Origin: Micavibrio sp. UBA6139
GTDB lineage: Bacteria; Pseudomonadota; Alphaproteobacteria; Micavibrionales; Micavibrionaceae
Assembly (NCBI GenBank): GCA_002423285.1
Contig: DIVF01000014.1
Location: forward strand, 866-64,865
Direction: 5' to 3'
Length of the DNA: 64,000 nt
This document shows, piece after piece, positions 52,601 through 62,024 of the stretch. How positions within the stretch are numbered: the stretch's first letter is position 1; the number at the start of each line of letters is the position of its first letter. Made by a program: the position numbers and the translations under genes. The notes under the pieces are model-generated. The model worked only from the letters and a program-made list of their open reading frames with translations. It ran no database searches and was not told the DNA's origin.

Positions 52601-53791
52601 TTACTTCATAGAATCTAAATAATTAGCCCAATCTTGCATCATAATCCGCCGCTCATTCAAAAACTCTGCTCGATCATAAGCCGCTACAATTTGATTTTTA
52701 TGAGCATGAGCTAATTGGCGATCAATAACTTCATGGCGATAATTCCCAATTTTTTCTTTAATTGTTGTCATCGCCAGCGCACGAAAACCATGCCCCGTCA
52801 TTTTACCGCGATAGCCCATTCTATCAAGCGCAACGAGTATTGTATTATTGCTCATATGGCTTTTCGGGTTATGCGTACTGGGCAAAATATACGGCCTATT
52901 AGGGTATGGGTTTAACTCCTTTAAGCGCCTGAGCCTTTCAATAACTTGGCGCGACAATGGTACAATGTGAGGTCGGCGCATTTTCATGCGCTCTGCTGGA
53001 ATTTCCCAAGTTGCCGTTTCAAAATCAATTTCCTCCCATTTTGCCTTTATCAGCTCACCTGTCCTAACGAAGGTGTACATAAGGATTTCAAGGGCAATTA
53101 AAGTTTGGGGGAACGCTCGAATATCGTTTTTACTCAGGGCCTTTAGAAAGTCTGGGATTTCCTTTGGCGCTAGGGCCGCGTAATGCCCTCTTTTGAATGG
53201 CTTCAATGCCCCCTTCAATGACGGTGCAGGATCAACTTCAGCCCTGCCCGTAACAACAGCGTACCGGAAGATCTGGGAACAATATTGAATAGCACGGCGG
53301 GTCATTTCATATGCCCCGCGAGCTTCGATCATTCTGGCTACATCTAAGAGATCTAAGGCTTTAATCTCTTTTATGGGGCGTGAACCTATGGCAGGGAAGA
53401 TATCCTGCTCCAGACGCCGGATAATCGTTCTGGCGTGGTTTTCAGACCAGGTGTCCTTATTGAGCTCAAACCACTCACGGCCAATAGCTTCAAAGGTATT
53501 TGAAGCATTGAGGCGGGACTGCCGCTTATCTTCCTTTTTGGCTTGGGATGGATCGACCCCGTTTGCGAGCTGCTTCTTTGCCGCTACGCATTTTTCTCTG
53601 GCCTGACCTAATGGAGTCTCTGGGTAGCTGCCGAGGGCGAGCGTCTTTTGCTTACCCTCATAGCGGTAATTCATACGCCAATATCGGCTGCCATTGGGAG
53701 AGACAAGAAGGAATAACCCTTGGGAATCCGCCAGTTTATAAGGCTTTTCTTTGGGCTTAGCGTTTTTACAGGAAAGATCGGTTAAAGGCAT
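52601..53791 (-). CDS. P4-type tyrosine integrase (DUF4102)
   Basis: A 396-residue integrase. The N-terminal DUF4102 arm-binding domain (LTDLSCKNAKPKEKPYKLADSQGLFLLVSPNGSRYWRMNYRYEGKQ) is followed by the catalytic domain with R243, K270, H334-x-x-R337, H362 and nucleophile Y372. It ends with the family tail RRIMMQDWANYLDSM. It sits 163 bases from tRNA-Glu, the favoured attachment site for this group. The cargo is short and decayed. Confidence 0.95.
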   Translation of the reverse strand: MPLTDLSCKNAKPKEKPYKLADSQGLFLLVSPNGSRYWRMNYRYEGKQKTLALGSYPETPLGQAREKCVAAKKQLANGVDPSQAKKEDKRQSRLNASNTFEAIGREWFELNKDTWSENHARTIIRRLEQDIFPAIGSRPIKEIKALDLLDVARMIEARGAYEMTRRAIQYCSQIFRYAVVTGRAEVDPAPSLKGALKPFKRGHYAALAPKEIPDFLKALSKNDIRAFPQTLIALEILMYTFVRTGELIKAKWEEIDFETATWEIPAERMKMRRPHIVPLSRQVIERLRRLKELNPYPNRPYILPSTHNPKSHMSNNTILVALDRMGYRGKMTGHGFRALAMTTIKEKIGNYRHEVIDRQLAHAHKNQIVAAYDRAEFLNERRIMMQDWANYLDSMK

Positions 53792-53793
53792 TT

Positions 53794-53854
53794 AATGGTA
53801 TCACTTTTGTTAAATGAATTAATACCATCAAAAATACCATCATTTGGTTGGTAT
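53794..53854. promoter_or_regulatory. Repeated ATACC/GGTAT sites beside the integrase
   Basis: GGTAT at 53797 and 53850 and ATACC at 53822 and 53834 repeat in both orientations between integrase and tRNA-Glu. They are placed where arm-type integrase or excisionase sites occur. This is inferred from position. Confidence 0.35.
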
Positions 53855-53953
53855 TTCACAGGACGTGAGTGAACATCCCCGGACATTGTCGGGGCATAAA
53901 TAACTGATTTATAAGGGGAAATGGACGATTTTGGACGTCTGTGAATAAAAAAT

Positions 53954-54029
53954 TGGCGTCCCCTACGGGATTCGAACCCGTGTCGCCTCCGTGAAAGGGA
54001 GGTGTCCTGGGCCTCTAGACGAAGGGGAC
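53954..54029 (-). tRNA. tRNA-Glu (TTC), likely island attachment site
   Basis: A 76-nt tRNA: acceptor GTCCCCT..GGGGAC, anticodon loop CTTTCAC (TTC), T-arm ACGGGTTCGAATCCCGT, discriminator G and CCA. Its 3' end faces the integrase at 52601-53791, and the tRNA remains intact. Confidence 0.97.
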
Positions 54030-54114
54030 GTGAAGAAGCTGGGCTTTTCTATTAAAACTTGGAGGTAAAATCAAGCGTTTTCTGATGGATATAAAAATAT
54101 CCCCAAAAATGGCT

Positions 54115-55935
54115 CTATTCTGCGGCTTCGGCGCGGGTTCCGGACAGGGCTGGGGCTGCGTCTTCGACGTGAAATTCGACCTTTTCCGCGCCATTCCAGG
54201 TATCCAGCTTTAAACGCCCGGCCAGATGGAATCGTTGCTGGCCAGATTTCAGGATGGCTTGGCCCATGGGGGTGTCCCCGGCGCGGAAGGCCATGGCCTT
54301 CATCCGTGTGCCGCCACCATCGGAATCGCTGATCATCATGCGGATATGCCCATCCCCGACCACACCGACCATGTCGAGTTTGACGTTGGGCAGAACAAAG
54401 AGCGGTTCGGGGTTATCCATGCCAAACGGGCCGACCTGATCGGCCAGCATTTTGACCAGTTCAACCCGCGCACCGCGCACGCTGATGACGCCATCAATTT
54501 GTGTTTCAAAGACAGCTTCGTGTCCTGCGGATTGACGCGCGACATGGTCGTATAAGAATGCGCGGAAGGCCGGAATTTGTTCGGGCAATATGGTGAAGCC
54601 AGCGGCCATGGCATGCCCCCCGCCCTTGACGATTAAACCAGCATTGCGGGCATCGATGAAGGCGGCTGCGATATTGATGCCTGGAACAGAACGACCTGAT
54701 CCACGCCCTTCTAAGGCGTTATCATGGCCAGGTGCGTAGGCGATGACGGCGGCGGGTTTTTTGTATTTCTCAACAAGGCGTCCGGCGACAAGGCCGTTCA
54801 GGCCCGGATGCCACCCTTCATCCCCCACCAGAATAACCGGGTGTTGATCGAGCCCTTGATCTTCAACACGGGCCAAGGCCTGTGCCATCATTTCAGATTG
54901 AATGTCTTTGCGCTTGTCATTGCAGTCATTGAGCGTCCAGGCGAGGTTTTTAGCTTCCTCAGCATCATCGGTGGACAGTAGCCGCGCGCCAATATCGGCG
55001 CGGTGAACGCGTGATCCGGCATTAATACGCGGCCCCAGAACAAACCCGGCGTGATAAGTGGACAGCGCGGTTTTAACCCCGGCGACTTCACACAGCGCCT
55101 TAATGCCGGTGTTCTGCCCTCGGTTCATCAGGTCAAAACCGAATTTCACAAACAGGCGGTTTGGGCCCAGCAGCGGCACCATGTCGCAGACTGTGCCAAG
55201 CGCCAGAAGATCGAGAAGATTTTTCAGCGGCGCTTCCGGGCGGTCCTTAAAGAAGCCCTTCTCGCGCAGTTTTGCATTCACCGCCACGCAGAGCATAAAG
55301 CTGACTCCGCAAGCGGCCAGCATGGTGTAACCGCTGTCATCGTCTTTGCGTTTTGGATTGATGAGGTGATTGGCGGCGGGCAGTTTATCTTCCGCCTCAT
55401 GGTGATCGAGGATGATGATATCAAGGCCAATTTCGCGCCCCTGCGCCACGACATCAAACGCGGTTGTGCCGCAATCGGCCATCAGGACGATCTCGGCGCC
55501 ATCGGCCTTTAATTTGCTCAGGGCGTTGATGTTGGGGCCGTAGCCTTCGGTCAAGCGGTCAGGGATATAAAACGGCATTTCGATGCCGCAATGGCGGAAA
55601 AAACGCACCAGAATAGCGGTCGATGTTGCGCCGTCCACGTCAAAATCAGCAAACAGCGCCATTTTCCGGCCCGCGAGCACGGCATCGGCCAGTTCGGTGG
55701 AGGCTTCATCCATGCCCTTTAATTTAAAGGGGTCCGGGAAGTCGCGGGCGATTTTGGGGGACAGGAAAACTTCCACCTGATCGGGCGTAACTTTGCGCGA
55801 CGACAACAACCGCGCGACAATTTCCGGCACACCATGTGCGGAAACCATACGCGCGATATGATCGTCATTCACATCGGGAAAAACCCAGCGTGACAGCATC
55901 AGCGATTTATCAATATTTAAAATCGCTGATGACAT
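54115..55935 (-). CDS. recJ: Single-stranded-DNA exonuclease RecJ
   Basis: A 5'-3' exonuclease for recombination and repair, 606 residues. DHH-family motifs are FADFDVDGATSTAILVRF, ADCGTTAFD, IILDHHEAEDKLP and the DHHA1 region GRGSGRSVPGINIAAAFIDARNAGLIVKGGGHAMAAGFTI. The C-terminal OB-like domain is complete. It starts next to the EamA-like gene (stop and start 1 base apart). Confidence 0.97.
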   Translation of the reverse strand: MSSAILNIDKSLMLSRWVFPDVNDDHIARMVSAHGVPEIVARLLSSRKVTPDQVEVFLSPKIARDFPDPFKLKGMDEASTELADAVLAGRKMALFADFDVDGATSTAILVRFFRHCGIEMPFYIPDRLTEGYGPNINALSKLKADGAEIVLMADCGTTAFDVVAQGREIGLDIIILDHHEAEDKLPAANHLINPKRKDDDSGYTMLAACGVSFMLCVAVNAKLREKGFFKDRPEAPLKNLLDLLALGTVCDMVPLLGPNRLFVKFGFDLMNRGQNTGIKALCEVAGVKTALSTYHAGFVLGPRINAGSRVHRADIGARLLSTDDAEEAKNLAWTLNDCNDKRKDIQSEMMAQALARVEDQGLDQHPVILVGDEGWHPGLNGLVAGRLVEKYKKPAAVIAYAPGHDNALEGRGSGRSVPGINIAAAFIDARNAGLIVKGGGHAMAAGFTILPEQIPAFRAFLYDHVARQSAGHEAVFETQIDGVISVRGARVELVKMLADQVGPFGMDNPEPLFVLPNVKLDMVGVVGDGHIRMMISDSDGGGTRMKAMAFRAGDTPMGQAILKSGQQRFHLAGRLKLDTWNGAEKVEFHVEDAAPALSGTRAEAAE

Positions 55936-55936
55936 A

Positions 55937-56836
55937 TCAGAAGCCTTGTAATGTCAGGGTCAGGGCCATACCGGCCGCAATCAAGACCAACGCCAGAATT
56001 GTGCTGACGCTGAACCCGACGCCACGTGCCTTAACATCCTGAACGGTGAAACACGCCGCACGGATCAGGCTGAACATAACGAACAGGGTAATTGGCAGAG
56101 CCGCAATCGCCACCGCGTTTGCAGACAGGGCAATAACGACCAGTACCATAAAGCCAATGATATAGGGCATTGGCAAATACCCGTCCTTATTATCGCGGAT
56201 CATAATGCGCCCGCCCATGACCAGGAACAGGGTGAACAACAAAGCCTGTGACAGGGCGTTATGCGCGAAAACGCTGTCTTGCATGGTTGCACCGTATTTA
56301 AAGAGCGCATAAGCGGCCACTTCCGCCACCGACACCAGCGCAACAAAGCCCAATTTCAAATGCAACGGCACAAGGCGCGTATTTTTGTAATCTTGCTTTG
56401 CCCGGCCAATATGCAGGAAGAATCCACCAGCAAACAGCGTGCCCAGAACCAATAATAATTCAGGTGAGAAGGATGTTTTGAAAACAACAACATCAAGCAG
56501 CAGTGCAAGAAGAACACTGAACCCGAAACGATACCCCGTCCCTTCACTCAAACTTTGGAAGGACGAAATAAAGACAGTCCCGAAATTCATCGCGTAACAA
56601 ACACCCAGCCACACCGCCACACACAGCAAATAAGGCCATTGCAGTTCAAGCTGGCCATTCATGGCAAAATAGGTCAACACACCCGCCCATAACGGCAAGG
56701 TCAGACCATAAGCTCCGAGAATGGCTCGGCTGGCTCCCCCGCCCACGCGCAGACGTCTGGCCATGGCGTTAATGACCATAAAACCAACTTCGCCAATCAG
56801 GGCCATTAGAATGATAAGTGTTGCGGAGAATGTCAT
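55937..56836 (-). CDS. Integral membrane protein, EamA/DMT-like
   Basis: A 299-residue protein with about ten predicted transmembrane helices and a short basic loop (HIGRAKQDYKNTRL). Two similar five-helix halves suggest the drug/metabolite (EamA) transporter fold. Substrate unknown. It lies between glpX and recJ in one minus-strand run hom-glpX-this-recJ. Confidence 0.65.
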   Translation of the reverse strand: MTFSATLIILMALIGEVGFMVINAMARRLRVGGGASRAILGAYGLTLPLWAGVLTYFAMNGQLELQWPYLLCVAVWLGVCYAMNFGTVFISSFQSLSEGTGYRFGFSVLLALLLDVVVFKTSFSPELLLVLGTLFAGGFFLHIGRAKQDYKNTRLVPLHLKLGFVALVSVAEVAAYALFKYGATMQDSVFAHNALSQALLFTLFLVMGGRIMIRDNKDGYLPMPYIIGFMVLVVIALSANAVAIAALPITLFVMFSLIRAACFTVQDVKARGVGFSVSTILALVLIAAGMALTLTLQGF

Positions 56837-56838
56837 GA

Positions 56839-57861
56839 TTAACGGCCCTGCCCTGTTTTACGGTCGAAATTGTGTTCGGCTTCGATCTTGCGGATGGTTC
56901 CTGATTTGGAACGCATGATAATGGAGTGGGTCGTCGCCCCGCCCGGACGGCGGCGCACACCGCGCAGCATGGCACCATCTGTCACACCCGTGGCGGCAAA
57001 CATGACGTTTTGCGGCTTGGCCAAATCATCAAGCGCATAGATTTTTTTCAAGTCGCGAATGCCCCATTTTTCGGCGCGCGCGATTTCATCATTATTGCGG
57101 AACACCAAACGGCCCAACATCTGACCGCCTGTGCATTGCAGGGCCGCCGCGGCCAGAACACCTTCCGGTGCGCCGCCCGTGCCCATGTAAATATCAATGC
57201 CGCTATCGCCCATGGCGGTGGCGATTACACCGGAAACATCGCCGTCTTGAATAAAGCAAATACGCGCGCCAGATTCACGCACCGCACGCACCATGTCATC
57301 ATGGCGTGGACGGTCGAGGATACAGACCAGCAAATCTTCCACCCGTGCATTTTTTGCATCGGCCAGTTTTTTCAAAATTTCCTGTGGTGGCGCATCCAGA
57401 TCGAGAATATTGGCGGGCAAGCCCGGACCCACCGCCATTTTCTCCATGTATGTATCAGGCGCGTTGAGGAAGCTGCCCTTATCAGCCATCGCCATTACAG
57501 CCAATGCATTCTGCCCCCCCTTGGCGGTGATCGTTGTCCCTTCAAGCGGGTCAAGGGCAATATCAATTTCCGGACCATTGCCGGTACCGACTGTTTCACC
57601 GATATAAAGCATTGGCGCTTCATCGCGTTCGCCTTCACCAATCACAACAGTGCCGCGAATATTCAAACTGTTCAGGGCTTCACGCATCGCATCCACGGCG
57701 GCGGCGTCTGCTTCCTTTTCATCGCCGCGCCCTACAAGGCGCGATGCGGCCAACGCTGCGGCTTCGGTGACGCGGATGGCTTCCAAGGCCAAATTGCGAT
57801 CCATATTGAAACCAGCAACATCTGGAGAGATATGGGAGTAGTGCTTCTGTGCGGCGGACAT
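56839..57861 (-). CDS. glpX: Fructose-1,6-bisphosphatase class II
   Basis: Makes fructose 6-phosphate for gluconeogenesis. A 340-residue metal-dependent enzyme: GRGDEKEADAAAVDAMREALNSL, VIGEGERDEAPMLYIGE, DPLEGTTITAKGGQNALAVMA and GTGGAPEGVLAAAALQCTGGQM are the family motifs (metal-binding Glu/Asp). It follows hom by 34 bases; hom-glpX-recJ order is common in alphaproteobacteria. Confidence 0.97.
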   Translation of the reverse strand: MSAAQKHYSHISPDVAGFNMDRNLALEAIRVTEAAALAASRLVGRGDEKEADAAAVDAMREALNSLNIRGTVVIGEGERDEAPMLYIGETVGTGNGPEIDIALDPLEGTTITAKGGQNALAVMAMADKGSFLNAPDTYMEKMAVGPGLPANILDLDAPPQEILKKLADAKNARVEDLLVCILDRPRHDDMVRAVRESGARICFIQDGDVSGVIATAMGDSGIDIYMGTGGAPEGVLAAAALQCTGGQMLGRLVFRNNDEIARAEKWGIRDLKKIYALDDLAKPQNVMFAATGVTDGAMLRGVRRRPGGATTHSIIMRSKSGTIRKIEAEHNFDRKTGQGR

Positions 57862-57895
57862 TATCGTTCCTTTTCCCTGTTATCGTTTTTATAAA

Positions 57896-59206
57896 TTAAA
57901 ACTGCACGATCCGCATAACGGTTGGCTCGGCGCGGACCAGATCAAGATCAGCAATCCCGCTGCACGCCGCAACCACATCGGACTGGCGGCTTTCATGGGT
58001 GCTGAGAATAATAGAAACGGGTTGGTCTGGGCTGCGTCCCCGTTGAATGACGGATTCAACAGAAATTTTATGGTCACGCAAAATGGCCGTAACATCGGCC
58101 AGAACGCCGGGTTTATCCAATACGGACAAGCGGATATAAAAATGCGCCAGAATATCTTCCGGCCCGCCCCATACGGCGTCTTCCAGTTCCAATGCAGGAA
58201 TGCCGTAAACCGGGCGACCCGCCAGTGGTTTATCCAGATGACGCGCCACATCGACAATATCGGATAGCACGGCAGAAGCCGTTGGCCCCTCACCCGCGCC
58301 ACGCCCGACCAGCAAGGAACTGCCCACGAAATTTCCTTCGATCAGGACAGCATTATAAACACCATCGACCGCGCCAATCGGGCTGTGTTCTGGAACAAGA
58401 CATGGTTCCATACGTTGAACAATCCGGCCATCGGCCACACGGCGTGCCATGCCGAGCAATTTAATCCGGTAGCCCAGTTGCGTCGCGCACGCAATATCAT
58501 CCGCCGTAATGTGGCGAATGCCCTGAATATCCACCTTAGAAAAATCAGGTTTCACGCCAAAGGCCAAGGCACTGAGGATCGATAGCTTGTGCGCGGCATC
58601 GATGCCATCAACATCAAAGGATGGGTCAGCCTCCGCATAACCTTTTTGCTGTGCTTCTTTCAGCACGTCATCAAAGGCACGGCCCGTTTCGCGCATCTCG
58701 GTCAAAATGTAATTACAGGTGCCGTTCAAAATGCCGTAAATGGCATTGATTTGGTTTCCGGCGAAACCTTCACGTAGAGTTTTAATGATGGGAATACCAC
58801 CGGCGACAGCGGCTTCATAAAGAAGCGGCACAACAGAAGAATCCGCCATGGCGGCCAGTTCCAACCCATGTTCAGCCAGCAAAGCTTTATTCGCGGTAAT
58901 CACAGGCTTTCCGGCCTTCAAGCAACGCTCAACCAGATTGCGCGCAGTCCCCTCCGCCCCGCCCATCAGTTCGATGACGACATCAAGGCGCGGATCACCC
59001 GCCATGCGTTCGGGGCTGTCCAACCATTCATAGGCAGAAATATCAATGCCGCGATCTTTATTGGCATCGCGCGCACTGACGCAGACAATTTCAACCGGGC
59101 GTCCGGCGCGGGCCGCGATCATGTCAGGGTATTGTTGCAGGATTTTTACAACACCACATCCGACATTCCCAAGACCCGCAATCCCAACGCGCAGCGGTTT
59201 TGTCAT
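57896..59206 (-). CDS. hom: Homoserine dehydrogenase
   Basis: Reduces aspartate semialdehyde to homoserine for threonine and methionine synthesis. A 436-residue protein. Rossmann motif RVGIAGLGNVGCGVVKIL, catalytic region YEAAVAGGIPIIKTLREGFAGNQINAIYGILNGTCNYILTEM and the C-terminal ACT domain (about 355-436: YIRLSVLDKPGVLADVTAIL) for feedback control by threonine. Its ATG overlaps the stop of the OmpA-like gene (TAATG). Confidence 0.97.
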   Translation of the reverse strand: MTKPLRVGIAGLGNVGCGVVKILQQYPDMIAARAGRPVEIVCVSARDANKDRGIDISAYEWLDSPERMAGDPRLDVVIELMGGAEGTARNLVERCLKAGKPVITANKALLAEHGLELAAMADSSVVPLLYEAAVAGGIPIIKTLREGFAGNQINAIYGILNGTCNYILTEMRETGRAFDDVLKEAQQKGYAEADPSFDVDGIDAAHKLSILSALAFGVKPDFSKVDIQGIRHITADDIACATQLGYRIKLLGMARRVADGRIVQRMEPCLVPEHSPIGAVDGVYNAVLIEGNFVGSSLLVGRGAGEGPTASAVLSDIVDVARHLDKPLAGRPVYGIPALELEDAVWGGPEDILAHFYIRLSVLDKPGVLADVTAILRDHKISVESVIQRGRSPDQPVSIILSTHESRQSDVVAACSGIADLDLVRAEPTVMRIVQF

Positions 59207-60054
59207 TACTGCAGACCTGTCAGGATCTCAACACGGCGGTTTTTAGCTTCCGTTGCGCGGTCCGTTTCCATCACGGCCGGTTTTGCGGAACCATAAGCGG
59301 TTGTCTTGATCGCCTCCGGCGGTACGCCGTCACGGATCAATTGCTTGGTGACAGCCATGGCGCGTTTCATCGACATTTGCAGGTTGATAATACCGCGCTG
59401 GACCGGATCGGTGCTTTGGGCGCGCTGGCTGGCGTGGCCTTCTACAACGACGTGGCCGCCGTAATTGCGCGCTGCGCTGGCAATAGCTTTACGCGCTGTG
59501 GCGCTGAGGGCCGATGAACCATGTTCAAAATAAACGGTGTTTGGATTGCCTGTGTACATCGGCAAGGAATCCATGGCTGCATAACCACCCGCCGCAGGCA
59601 TTGGGCGACGTGCGCCGCCATATGGACGGTAGGCCGGATTAGTGCCCGGTGCCAGAACGCTGTCACCGAATGGGAAGACGGTCACGCTTGGGTCGGTGCT
59701 GGACGGAACGCCGCCCGTACCATACGCAGATGAACCAACAATGCCCGGTGTCACGGATGACATGTTTCTCATGGGGCGGCCTGGCTCATCCAAACTGAAC
59801 AATTCAACGCTGTCATTTGAATATTGCCCGGCGAGGCGGTTATAGCTCAAATCCTGTTTTCCCGTTGGCAGGGTTGGATCATCAAAAGAAACCGTGGTGC
59901 CATCGGTTGCGGGGCTGACATAGACAACTTTGCCCGAGTCTTTTTCCGAATGGAATGTGCGCTTAAAGGCATTATTCAAATCGGCACAGCCACCCAGTGT
60001 CATGCCCATGGCCACAGCCATCATCAACGTCAGAATAGTTTTGCGGTTCGCCAC
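59206..60054 (-). CDS. OmpA-family lipoprotein
   Basis: A 282-residue lipoprotein with lipobox LGGC (Cys22). A low-complexity, Gly/Ser/Pro-rich middle is followed by a C-terminal OmpA peptidoglycan-binding domain (about 180-282: VYFEHGSSALSATARKAIASAARNYGGHVVVEGHASQRA, NRRVEILTGLQ). It likely links outer membrane and wall. The GTG 60054 start follows GAGG and begins the signal peptide. Confidence 0.9.
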   Translation of the reverse strand: MANRKTILTLMMAVAMGMTLGGCADLNNAFKRTFHSEKDSGKVVYVSPATDGTTVSFDDPTLPTGKQDLSYNRLAGQYSNDSVELFSLDEPGRPMRNMSSVTPGIVGSSAYGTGGVPSSTDPSVTVFPFGDSVLAPGTNPAYRPYGGARRPMPAAGGYAAMDSLPMYTGNPNTVYFEHGSSALSATARKAIASAARNYGGHVVVEGHASQRAQSTDPVQRGIINLQMSMKRAMAVTKQLIRDGVPPEAIKTTAYGSAKPAVMETDRATEAKNRRVEILTGLQ

Positions 60055-60193
60055 AGCAACCTCACCTTTCAAAGGATAGTCATAAATAGGCGCCAATCGT
60101 TGCGCAAAAGCAGCCCCGTTTCAACCCCTTAACCATACACAAGGGCCTGTTTTTCCCGTTGATTTTTGGGCTTTTAGACCCCACCATCCCTTC

Positions 60194-62014
60194 ATGAGCA
60201 CATCCAAAGATAAAAACGAACAAACTACGGAAAACCAAGCCCCGTTTGACCCGGTGGCCCTGGCGGCGATTCTGGCGCAAACGGCTGAAAAACTACAGCC
60301 GATGATGCAGGAATTTGCCCAGAAACTGGACTGGCAAGCGATGATGCAATCACCGCAAGCCGACCCGATGAATGTCCGTGATGCGTATATTTCGTTTTTT
60401 CAACAGCTCTATGCCGAACCCGACCGTCTGTTAGAAGCACAAATGGAATACGCCAATAACTGGATGCAGTTATGGCAGGAAAGCACAAAGCGGTTTATGG
60501 GCGAACCATCGGCCCCGCTCTTCCCCGCTGACGGAAAAGACAAGCGTTTCAAATCGCCCAAATGGCAAGAAAACCCCACGTTTGATTTTATCCGCCAATC
60601 TTATTTATTGACCACCCAGTGGATGATGAAACTGACTCATGACACAAAGGGTCTGGATGCGGACACACAGCGCAAGGTTGAATTTTATACCAAGCAATTC
60701 GCCGATGCGATGTCGCCCAGCAATTTCCTTCTCACCAACCCGGATGTATTGCAGGCAACCCTTGATACCAAAGGCGAAAACTTGGTGCGTGGGTTCCAGA
60801 ACATGCTGGAAGATTTAGAACGCGGCCATGGCCAGTTGAAAATTAGCACAACAAATTACGATGCCTTTAAGCTGGGTGAAAATATTGCCACCGCGCCGGG
60901 GCAGATCATTTATCAGAATGATTTGATGCAGCTCATCCAATATGAACCAACAACTGAGACCGTTTATAAAACACCTGTGCTGATTACCCCGCCATGGATT
61001 AATAAATTTTATATTCTGGATCTGCGCCCGGATAATTCGTTGATCCGCTGGCTGGTCGATCAAGGGCATACCGTGTTCGTAATTTCATGGGTCAACCCGA
61101 CACCGGAACTGAACACCAAAACCTTCGATGATTATATGAAGGAAGGCATTCTCGATGCCCTCGACCAGATTGAAAAGGCCACCGGCGAAGACGTCGTCAA
61201 TGTCGCCGGATATTGCATTGGCGGCACGTTACTGGCGACCACGCTGGCGTGGCTCAGTGCCAAGGGCATGGCGCACCGCATTGAATCAGCAACATTCCTG
61301 ACCACCCTGATTGATTTTAAAGAATCCGGCGATATTCGCGTCTTTATTGATGACGCGCAGATCAACATGCTGGAACAGGAGATGGAAGAGAAAGGTTATT
61401 TTGAAGCGCAAAATTTGAAGGAAACATTCAACCTGCTGCGCTCCAACGACCTCATCTGGACCTTCGTGGTCAATAACTACCTGCTGGGCAAGGAGCCCTT
61501 CCCGTTCGACCTTTTATATTGGAATGATGACTCAACCAATATGCCGGGGGCGATGCATAGTTTTTACCTACGCAACATGTACCGCGACAATAAACTTGTT
61601 GAAAGCGGCGGCATCACCATTGATGGCGTGAAGATTGATATGGGCAAGGTGAAAACCCCGTCCTATTTTCTGTCCACAAAGGACGATCATATCGCCCCAT
61701 GGAAAGCCACCTATGCCGCCACGCAACTCTTCAAAGGTCCTGTAAACTTCACACTGGCCGGGTCCGGACATGTCGCCGGGGTCATCAACTCGCCAAAGGC
61801 CAATAAATACAGCCACTGGACAGCCCCCAAAAACCCAACCGATCCAGAAGAATGGTTCAACACCGCCACCCAGAGCGAAGGTTCCTGGTGGACCCATTGG
61901 GGCAAATGGCTCGCCCCCCACTCCGGCCCAAAAATCCCTGCCCGCAAACCCGGCGAAGGAAAATTAAAACCACTGGAACCCGCACCGGGGTCGTATGTGA
62001 AGAAGAAGATTTGA
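60194..62014 (+). CDS. phaC: Poly(3-hydroxyalkanoate) synthase class I
   Basis: Polymerises hydroxyacyl-CoA into storage granules. A 606-residue alpha/beta-hydrolase-fold enzyme; the lipase-box-like GYCIGGTLLATTLAW holds the catalytic Cys. Further motifs are PTPVLITPPWINKFYILDLRP-like (KTPVLITPPWINKFY), FVISWVNP, LLYWNDDSTNMPG, an Asp in STKDDHIAPW and His in GSGHVAGVINSP. Length and N-terminal domain fit class I. phaA/phaB are not adjacent. Confidence 0.96.
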   Translation: MSTSKDKNEQTTENQAPFDPVALAAILAQTAEKLQPMMQEFAQKLDWQAMMQSPQADPMNVRDAYISFFQQLYAEPDRLLEAQMEYANNWMQLWQESTKRFMGEPSAPLFPADGKDKRFKSPKWQENPTFDFIRQSYLLTTQWMMKLTHDTKGLDADTQRKVEFYTKQFADAMSPSNFLLTNPDVLQATLDTKGENLVRGFQNMLEDLERGHGQLKISTTNYDAFKLGENIATAPGQIIYQNDLMQLIQYEPTTETVYKTPVLITPPWINKFYILDLRPDNSLIRWLVDQGHTVFVISWVNPTPELNTKTFDDYMKEGILDALDQIEKATGEDVVNVAGYCIGGTLLATTLAWLSAKGMAHRIESATFLTTLIDFKESGDIRVFIDDAQINMLEQEMEEKGYFEAQNLKETFNLLRSNDLIWTFVVNNYLLGKEPFPFDLLYWNDDSTNMPGAMHSFYLRNMYRDNKLVESGGITIDGVKIDMGKVKTPSYFLSTKDDHIAPWKATYAATQLFKGPVNFTLAGSGHVAGVINSPKANKYSHWTAPKNPTDPEEWFNTATQSEGSWWTHWGKWLAPHSGPKIPARKPGEGKLKPLEPAPGSYVKKKI

Positions 62015-62024
62015 AATACGCCGA

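Noticed and set aside
51457..53960. Direct repeat of the tRNA-Glu 3' end marking the far island edge
   Set aside because: No second copy of the T-arm/acceptor sequence was found left of the integrase inside the window.
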